From an uncultured Prevotella sp. (GTDB lineage: Bacteria > Bacteroidota > Bacteroidia > Bacteroidales > Bacteroidaceae): a stretch of 48,200 nt of DNA. The stretch is from the NCBI GenBank assembly GCA_934204655.1, contig CAKPZJ010000022.1, positions 1 to 48,200 on the forward strand. Direction: 5' to 3'. A program made the position numbers and the translations under genes. Within the stretch, counting starts at the first letter, position 1; the number at the start of each line of letters is the position of its first letter. The notes under the pieces were generated by a model, which did not search any database, was not told the origin of the DNA, and saw nothing but the letters and a program-made list of their open reading frames with translations. Positions 43,108 through 48,200 of this stretch are shown one piece after another.

Positions 43108-43115
43108 TAACTTTG
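43108..43115 (+). promoter_or_regulatory. -7 promoter element of the ftsY operon
   Basis: TAACTTTG matches TAnnTTTG and is 224 bp upstream of the ftsY start. Transcription from here would carry the whole 65-bp tandem repeat in the leader. No -33 box at the usual spacing was found. Confidence 0.5.
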
Positions 43116-43118
43116 CAC

Positions 43119-43246
43119 ATGGTAGGCATCGCCTTGGCAATTAAAACAAGTTTTATTGCCCTCGGCTCGCACTCCCATTGCAGATGGTAGGCATCGCCTC
43201 GGCAATTAAAACAGGTTTTATTGCTCTCAGCTCGCACTCCCATTGC
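43119..43246. repeat. Two tandem 65-bp repeats with hairpins in the ftsY leader
   Basis: ATGGTAGGCATCGCCT starts at 43119 and again at 43184. Over 63 bp the two copies differ at only four positions. Each copy holds a strong hairpin, GGCAATtAAAAC with GTTTTATTGCC, with a single bulged T. The spacer from 43247 to 43339 shows nothing else. Confidence 0.85.
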
Positions 43247-43339
43247 CCCTGGTGGCTGGGTTGCCCCTATGGGATAAGCCGGAGAGGTGCGGGGCTGACG
43301 GGCCGTTATAACAGAAATTAAATAGATAAGCATATAATT

Positions 43340-44290
43340 ATGGGCGTTTTCGATTTTTTCACCAAAAAGAAGAAAGAAACATTAGATCAGGGACTCGAAA
43401 AGACCAAAAGGAGTGTCTTTGAGAAAATATCAAGGGCCGTGGCAGGCAAATCTAAGGTGGACGACGATGTGTTGGACGACTTGGAGGAGGTGCTCATTAC
43501 CTCGGACGTGGGCATAGACACCACCCTGAAGATAATAGACCGTATACAGCAGCGGGTGGCACGCGATAAATATGTATCGACCTCTGAGCTGAATGGTATT
43601 CTGCGCGAGGAGATAGCCGCGCTGCTGGCTGAGAACGAAAAGGAGGGCTTTGATAACTGGCAGTTGCCCGCGGACCATAAGCCGTACGTCATACTGGTAG
43701 TGGGAGTTAACGGTGTGGGCAAAACCACCACCATAGGCAAGTTAGCCTACCAGTTTAAGCAGGCCGGAAAGAAGGTTTACCTCGGCGCAGCCGACACTTT
43801 CCGCGCGGCTGCCGTAGAACAGCTCCAGATATGGGGCGACAGGGTAGGGGTGCCCGTGGTTAAGCAGCAGATGGGGACCGACCCGGCGTCGGTGGCCTTT
43901 GATACGCTGCAGAGTGCCAAGGCCAATGGGGCCGATGTGGTACTGATAGACACTGCGGGCCGTCTGCACAACAAGGTGGGCCTGATGAACGAGCTGAAGA
44001 AAATCAAGGAGGTGCTGAAGAAGGTAATGCCAACCGCCCCCGATGAGGTGATGCTGGTACTGGACGGCAGTACCGGTCAGAACGCCTTTGAGCAGGCCAA
44101 GCAGTTTAGCGCGGTGACGCAGATAACCAGTCTGGCCATCACTAAGTTGGACGGCACGGCCAAGGGAGGCGTGGTTATCGGCATATCGGACCAGCTCAAG
44201 GTGCCCGTGAAGTACATTGGACTGGGCGAGCAGATGGATGACCTTCAACTATTTGACCGTAAGGAATTTGTAGATTCTCTCTTTAAGTAA
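43340..44290 (+). CDS. ftsY: Signal recognition particle receptor FtsY
   Basis: This 316-residue GTPase is the membrane-side partner of SRP in co-translational protein targeting. A short N-terminal A region (MGVFDFFTKKKKETLDQG) precedes the N domain. The G domain has P-loop GVNGVGKTTTIGKLA, DTFRAAAVEQLQIW, DTAGRLHN, and TKLDGTAKGGVV, with VKYIGLGEQMDDLQ at the end. Length is short, as in other Bacteroidota, since the acidic A domain is nearly absent. rimO follows after 13 bp. Confidence 0.98.
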   Translation: MGVFDFFTKKKKETLDQGLEKTKRSVFEKISRAVAGKSKVDDDVLDDLEEVLITSDVGIDTTLKIIDRIQQRVARDKYVSTSELNGILREEIAALLAENEKEGFDNWQLPADHKPYVILVVGVNGVGKTTTIGKLAYQFKQAGKKVYLGAADTFRAAAVEQLQIWGDRVGVPVVKQQMGTDPASVAFDTLQSAKANGADVVLIDTAGRLHNKVGLMNELKKIKEVLKKVMPTAPDEVMLVLDGSTGQNAFEQAKQFSAVTQITSLAITKLDGTAKGGVVIGISDQLKVPVKYIGLGEQMDDLQLFDRKEFVDSLFK

Positions 44291-44303
44291 AATAACAGGC
44301 TGG

Positions 44304-45614
44304 ATGAAGAAAAATCAGATAGATATTGTCACCATGGGGTGCTCCAAGAACCTGGTGGACTCTGAGAGCCTGATGCGCAAGCTCAGCGCCAACGGGTATC
44401 ACTGCGTACACGACGCCAAGCATCCCCAGGGCGAGATAGCAGTCATCAATACCTGTGGGTTTATAGGCGATGCCAAGGAGGAGAGCATCAACATGATACT
44501 GGAGTTTGCCCAGCGTAAGCAGCAGGGCCAACTGGGACAGCTCTACGTGATGGGCTGTCTGTCGCAGCGTTACCAGAAAGAGTTAGAGACCGAGATACCC
44601 GAAGTAGATAAGTTCTATGGCAAGTTCAACTTCAAGCAGCTGGTGAGCGACTTAGGTCCCGCCGAGGGCGGAGGGGGCTCGTTCACCTCGGCCCGTACTC
44701 AGCATCTGCCTACTACGCCTCACCACTATGCCTACGTCAAGATAGCCGAGGGCTGCGACCGTCACTGCGCTTACTGCGCCATTCCCCTTATCACCGGGCG
44801 CCACGTTTCGCGTCCCAAGGACGACATCCTGAAGGAGGTTCGCGACCTGGTGGCCGACGGCGTTAAGGAATTTCAGATTATAGAGCAGGAACTGACCTAC
44901 TATGGGGTAGATATAGACGGCCAGCGACACATCGCTGACCTGATAGAGGCCATCGCCAATATCGAGGGAGTGAAGTGGGTGCGTCTGCATTACGCTTACC
45001 CGAACCAGTTCCCCATGGACTTGCTCGATGTGATGGCTCGCCACGACAACGTGTGTAACTACCTGGACATAGCGCTCCAACATATTTCGGACCACATGCT
45101 CTCCAGGATGCACAGGCATGTCTCCAAGCAGGAAACGATGGACTTGGTAAAGGCCATAAGGGCCAGGGTGCCCGGCATACACCTGCGCACCACGCTGATG
45201 GTGGGCTTTCCGGGCGAGACGCAGGCCGACTTTGACGAGCTGGTAGACTTTGTCAAGTGGGCGAGGTTCGAGCGCATGGGAGCCTTTGCCTACTCGGAAG
45301 AGGAGGGTACCTACAGCGCCGAGCACTATACCGATGATGTGCCCGCAGAGGTTAAGGAGCAGCGGCTGGCCCAGCTGATGGCTGTGCAGCAGACCATCAG
45401 CGAGGAGGTAGAGGCCCAGAAAGTGGGGCAGACGCTTCGGGTTATCATAGACCGCAAGGAGGGCGACTACTATGTGGGTCGCACGGAGTACTGTTCGCCT
45501 GAGGTGGATCCTGAAGTACTCATCCGCGCCACCCGCCAGCTGCACGTGGGCCGCTTCTACAATGTTGAGATTACTGACTCTGAAGAGTTCGACTTATATG
45601 GACATGTAGTATGA
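44304..45614 (+). CDS. rimO: Ribosomal protein S12 methylthiotransferase RimO
   Basis: This 436-residue radical-SAM enzyme adds a methylthio group to an aspartate of ribosomal protein S12. The N-terminal UPF0004 domain has the auxiliary cluster cysteines in MGCSKNLVDSE, INTCGFIGDAKEES and GCLSQRY. The radical SAM motif is CDRHCAYCAIP, and a TRAM domain ends the protein (about 370-436). GRHVSRPKDDIL and LIEAIANIEGVKW-like stretches support RimO over MiaB. The stop overlaps the HU gene start by 4 bp. Confidence 0.97.
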   Translation: MKKNQIDIVTMGCSKNLVDSESLMRKLSANGYHCVHDAKHPQGEIAVINTCGFIGDAKEESINMILEFAQRKQQGQLGQLYVMGCLSQRYQKELETEIPEVDKFYGKFNFKQLVSDLGPAEGGGGSFTSARTQHLPTTPHHYAYVKIAEGCDRHCAYCAIPLITGRHVSRPKDDILKEVRDLVADGVKEFQIIEQELTYYGVDIDGQRHIADLIEAIANIEGVKWVRLHYAYPNQFPMDLLDVMARHDNVCNYLDIALQHISDHMLSRMHRHVSKQETMDLVKAIRARVPGIHLRTTLMVGFPGETQADFDELVDFVKWARFERMGAFAYSEEEGTYSAEHYTDDVPAEVKEQRLAQLMAVQQTISEEVEAQKVGQTLRVIIDRKEGDYYVGRTEYCSPEVDPEVLIRATRQLHVGRFYNVEITDSEEFDLYGHVV

Positions 45615-45904
45615 ATAATAAGGAGTTTATTACAGAGCTGTCGCAGCGCACGGGCTTTACACAGGCCGACACCCAGAAGTTAGTCAATACCCTGGTCGAC
45701 GAGATGGGTAACAGTTTCTGCGCGGGCGACACGGTGGCTGTGCCAACGTTTGGCTCCTTTGAGGTGAAGAAGCGTCTGGAGCGCGTCGTGGTCAATCCTG
45801 CGACGGGCAAGCGTATGCTGGTTCCGCCTAAGTTGGTCTTAGGCTTCAAGCCAGCTCCCTCGGTCAAGGAGAAGTTAAAGAATGGAGGACAGGAGAATGG
45901 CTAA
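45611..45904 (+). CDS. HU-family DNA-binding protein
   Basis: This 97-residue protein is a histone-like HU/IHF fold. It has MNNKEFITELSQRTGFTQAD and the dimer core TLVDEMGNSFCAGDTVAVPT, then FGSFEVKKRLERVVVNPATG with the DNA-intercalating NPATGK arm, and ends LGFKPAPSVKEKLK. It should bend and package DNA as a dimer. It overlaps rimO by 4 bp and the next HU-like gene by 8 bp, so it may form heterodimers with that protein; this is inference. Confidence 0.94.
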   Translation: MNNKEFITELSQRTGFTQADTQKLVNTLVDEMGNSFCAGDTVAVPTFGSFEVKKRLERVVVNPATGKRMLVPPKLVLGFKPAPSVKEKLKNGGQENG

Positions 45905-47324
45905 GTTAGGTATCAAGGAACTGGCTACCCTGCTGGCCGACAAGCGCAACTTGGATATAGCCGACGCTACGCATTTCGTAGAGGCTCTCTTTGACGTGCT
46001 CAGCACGGGGCTGCACTACGAGAAGGTCGTCAAGATTAAGGGACTGGGTACCTTTAAGGTAATCGCTGTGAGCGCGCGCAAGAGTGTGGACGTTAATACC
46101 GGCGAGGCCATCGAACTGTCTGGCCGGGATAAGATTACGTTTACGCCCGATGCCACCCTGCGCGACTTGGTAAACCGCCCGTTCGCCCAGTTTGAGACGG
46201 TGGTGGTCAATGACGGTGTGGATTTCGCGGCCATTGATGCCAAGATGGAGGAAGAGACTGAAGCACCCACAGAGGAGGCTGCCCCAGTGGTCTCGGAAGC
46301 TGCCCAGCCTGTGGCAGAGCCTGAGATAGAGATGCCGGCATCTGCTAACCCCATAGCTGAGCCTGCGGTGGTAGCCGAGACCCCTGCTAAGGAGGCTCCG
46401 GAACCTGCGCCCGAAGTAGCTCAGGCTGCGGTGGTGACACCGGATATTCCCACAACTTCGGAGGCAATAGAAGATAGTACGGAAACTGCCGCGGCAGACT
46501 ACGAGCCTGCGGCGGCAGTGACTGAGGATGCTCCGGCTACTCCTAACCCCACAAAGGTGGAGCCCGAACCTGTGGCTCCAACTCAGTCCGTGGCTGAGGA
46601 ACCGACTGCACAGGCGGCCCCTAAGCAGGAGCAGTCTGCTAAATCTACCCCACAGCCCATGGTAGAGTCCGCGGCCACTGCCTCATGGCAAGACAAGATG
46701 ATGGAGTCGCAAACCAAGACACTCACGGAGACCAACGAACTCTTGCGCGAGCAGTTGGAACACTCGCAGCGACTGATGCGTATCTTCGGGATAGTATTAG
46801 TGGCATTTGTCGTGCTCTGTTGCGGTGGCGGTTGCTATATGTTTAGCCAGTTTGCCCAGCGCGACAACCGTATAGAGCATTTGGAGACCCAGATACTGCT
46901 GGCCAAGCAGGCCAAGACCGTAAAGCCGAAGCCCGCGCCACGGGCCGCCAGCGAGGCCATCATCCCCGCCGTACCTGATGAGGCTCCCCAGGAGGCTGCT
47001 CCTGAGGCCAAGACCACAGCGGCTACCCCCGCTACGGCCAAGGCCACCGAAAAGACCGCTCCGGCCAAGCCGGCAGAAACCAAGAGAACTGAACCCGCCG
47101 CCATGGCACAGTACGAGAGTGACCCTCGCGTGCGCACGGGCGCGTATATTATAATAGGTGTCAAGACTACAGTCAAGGCAAAGCCCGGCCAGACGCTGGC
47201 ATCTATCAGCCGCCTGTTTTTGGGCCCTGGCATGGAGTGCTATGTGGAGGCCGTGAATGGGGTGACCGAGGTGAAGGCTGGGCAGACGGTGAAGATACCG
47301 GAACTGAAACTGAAACGGAGATAG
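45897..47324 (+). CDS. HU-domain protein with transmembrane helix and LysM-like C-terminus
   Basis: The start at 45897 (MAKLGIKELATLLADKRNLD) follows GGAGG 7 bp upstream; an in-frame ATG at 45882 is the alternative. The 475-residue protein has an HU-like domain at residues 1-92 (VVKIKGLGTFKVIAVSARKS). A long Pro/Ala/Glu-rich linker covers about 115-262, then a charged helix, a transmembrane helix near 296-318 (IFGIVLVAFVVLCCGGGCYM), a second low-complexity stretch, and a LysM-like end near 422-470 (KPGQTLASISRLFLGPGMEC). That plan would put the HU part in the cytoplasm and the LysM-like part in the periplasm. SPOR-like tails occur in relatives. Confidence 0.9.
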   Translation: MAKLGIKELATLLADKRNLDIADATHFVEALFDVLSTGLHYEKVVKIKGLGTFKVIAVSARKSVDVNTGEAIELSGRDKITFTPDATLRDLVNRPFAQFETVVVNDGVDFAAIDAKMEEETEAPTEEAAPVVSEAAQPVAEPEIEMPASANPIAEPAVVAETPAKEAPEPAPEVAQAAVVTPDIPTTSEAIEDSTETAAADYEPAAAVTEDAPATPNPTKVEPEPVAPTQSVAEEPTAQAAPKQEQSAKSTPQPMVESAATASWQDKMMESQTKTLTETNELLREQLEHSQRLMRIFGIVLVAFVVLCCGGGCYMFSQFAQRDNRIEHLETQILLAKQAKTVKPKPAPRAASEAIIPAVPDEAPQEAAPEAKTTAATPATAKATEKTAPAKPAETKRTEPAAMAQYESDPRVRTGAYIIIGVKTTVKAKPGQTLASISRLFLGPGMECYVEAVNGVTEVKAGQTVKIPELKLKRR

Positions 47325-47378
47325 CTGACCACCGCGGCGGTAACAATAATAACAGAATAATAAAAATCAGATACACCT

Positions 47379-48023
47379 ATGATTACGCAAGAAAACTTTG
47401 ACAAAGAATATGTCGACATGATAGAGCAGCAGGAGATAGATAAATTCGTCTGTGCTGAGATGGGGCGCCAGATACACCGCTATATCAAGGCCATGGCTGG
47501 CACCAAGACCATGATGGAACGCTTTGAGGAGCAGCTGGCCAACTTGACGGTTGCCCAGAAGGAAGAGGCCATCGCGCGGTACATCGACCTGAACCGCAAG
47601 GTACTGGATGGACTGGACCTGAAAGTCGTGCTGGCGCGCGCAGTGGCCAACTATTGTGACACGTTCAGCTATATGCTGGCGTTTATCAACAACAAGCAGA
47701 AAGTGGCTTACTATATAGACCGCATTAAGGGCAAGTACATCCAGTTTCATAAGGTCTATGAAGAGAATGGCAAGTTTGGCATCCTCGATCACAACGGCGA
47801 TATATTGGTTCACCCTCTATACGACTTTCTGCGTACTCCCTACGTCTATGTCGATGACCTGGTCACCATGCCCCTTATCGCCCAGAAAGATGGGAAGATG
47901 GGCCTCATCCTGGCTGACCGTCAGGACACCATTGTCGCTGACTTCATCTTCGATGATATAGCTCTCCGCGAGACTCCGCCTTACTTCGAGGCGGTCAAAG
48001 ACGGCAAGGTTACGCTTATCTGA
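47379..48023 (+). CDS. WG-repeat-like protein of unknown function
   Basis: This 214-residue protein has a helical N-terminal half (residues 1-115, MITQENFDKEYVDMIEQQEI) and a C-terminal half with two degenerate WG-type repeats. These are ENGKFGILDHNGDILVHPLY near 129-148 and KDGKMGLILADRQDTIVADF near 170-190. WG repeats are beta-rich and usually bind partners. There is no signal peptide. It is the last gene before a very strong terminator, in the direction of ftsY-rimO-HU. Confidence 0.82.
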   Translation: MITQENFDKEYVDMIEQQEIDKFVCAEMGRQIHRYIKAMAGTKTMMERFEEQLANLTVAQKEEAIARYIDLNRKVLDGLDLKVVLARAVANYCDTFSYMLAFINNKQKVAYYIDRIKGKYIQFHKVYEENGKFGILDHNGDILVHPLYDFLRTPYVYVDDLVTMPLIAQKDGKMGLILADRQDTIVADFIFDDIALRETPPYFEAVKDGKVTLI

Positions 48024-48030
48024 TGTCCGT

Positions 48031-48080
48031 ATAACAGCAGTAGCAGCCACCCCATATCAGGGTGGCTGCTACTGCGTTAT
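48031..48080 (+). terminator. Very strong terminator after the WG-repeat gene
   Basis: GCAGTAGCAGCCACCC (48037-48052) pairs perfectly with GGGTGGCTGCTACTGC (48060-48075), and the outer ATAAC (48031-48035) pairs with GTTAT (48076-48080) past one bulged A. The loop is 7 nt. No clear T-tract follows. The remaining bases to 48200 hold no recognisable gene. Confidence 0.85.
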
Positions 48081-48200
48081 AGAGGGTGCGGATGGTTGGC
48101 TCTTAATACTGTTGGCTGTCTTCTTCCTGACTTCGTCATTGCGTCACCCAAAAATCTTCGTCAAAGAGTTTTGCTATTTTCTGATGTCTTGCCATCAGCA

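Noticed and set aside
43119..43246. Possible CRISPR array
   Set aside because: Only two copies, adjacent without spacers; unit of 65 bp does not fit repeat-spacer organisation and no cas genes are present.
43058..43333. Minus-strand frame (91 codons) across the 65-bp repeats
   Set aside because: The two halves of the translation repeat in different frames, as expected from a 65-bp period that is not a multiple of three.

Overview
The window is a stretch of chromosome from a member of the order Bacteroidales (phylum Bacteroidota), probably Prevotella-like; the genus is an inference. The evidence is a gene set typical of the order: a TamL-type lipoprotein BamA homologue, a complete moxR/DUF58/bat (aerotolerance) cluster, DUF4301, DUF2027-Smr, DUF1573 and HU-fusion proteins, a bifunctional HisB and a 'CarboxypepD_reg-like' TonB receptor. 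Promoters also fit: TAnnTTTG boxes, the Bacteroidetes -7 element, stand in front of many transcription units. Base composition is balanced, with noticeable use of ATA isoleucine codons. No tRNA, rRNA or CRISPR array was seen.

Layout. (1) 1-4110, minus strand: a probable edge of a mobile group II intron, then an operon read right to left of SpoU/TrmH RNA methyltransferase, a six-helix membrane protein, hisB and an MFS transporter. (2) 4186-6390, divergent: tamL, whose 3' end overlaps a convergent small lipoprotein gene. (3) 7012-11890: DUF4301 protein, a GNAT/LysR pair, a decaying maltose-O-acetyltransferase-type pseudogene followed by strong palindromes, a cupin, and the L21-L27 ribosomal operon. 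(4) 12102-15492, minus: a FemAB/GNAT-like protein and a TonB-dependent receptor. (5) 15835-17469: nitroreductase, KdsC phosphatase, Maf. (6) 17658-31053: a 13-kb co-directional run (moxR, DUF58, a BatD-like small protein, batA, batB, batC, a batD-batE fusion, PAP2 phosphatase, queA, DUF2027-Smr, nadE) closed by a strong terminator. (7) 31509-32267 kdsB, divergent from 32366-37201: MORN-repeat protein, YhcH-family protein, glycogen branching enzyme and an unrecognised membrane protein. (8) 37204-40348, minus: a tightly overlapping operon of DUF3298 lipoprotein, rsmG, MBL hydrolase, ruvC and a secreted protein. It is divergent from a HAD phosphatase and MFS pair across a perfectly palindromic promoter. 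(9) 42283-48023: DUF1573 protein, a 670-bp repeat-rich spacer, then ftsY, rimO, HU, an HU protein with a transmembrane segment and a LysM-like tail, and a WG-repeat protein.

Most genes are housekeeping: envelope assembly (tamL, kdsB, kdsC, PAP2), translation and RNA modification (rplU, rpmA, rsmG, rimO, queA, SpoU), DNA repair (ruvC), NAD and histidine synthesis, and glycogen. The least explained material is: an intergenic repeat family with a 64-bp period and about 21-bp sub-units at two loci; a 65-bp tandem hairpin repeat in the probable ftsY leader; a 30-bp perfect palindrome with a neighbouring three-way-junction fold; the BatD-BatE fusion; and the HU-membrane-LysM protein, which could tether DNA to the envelope.
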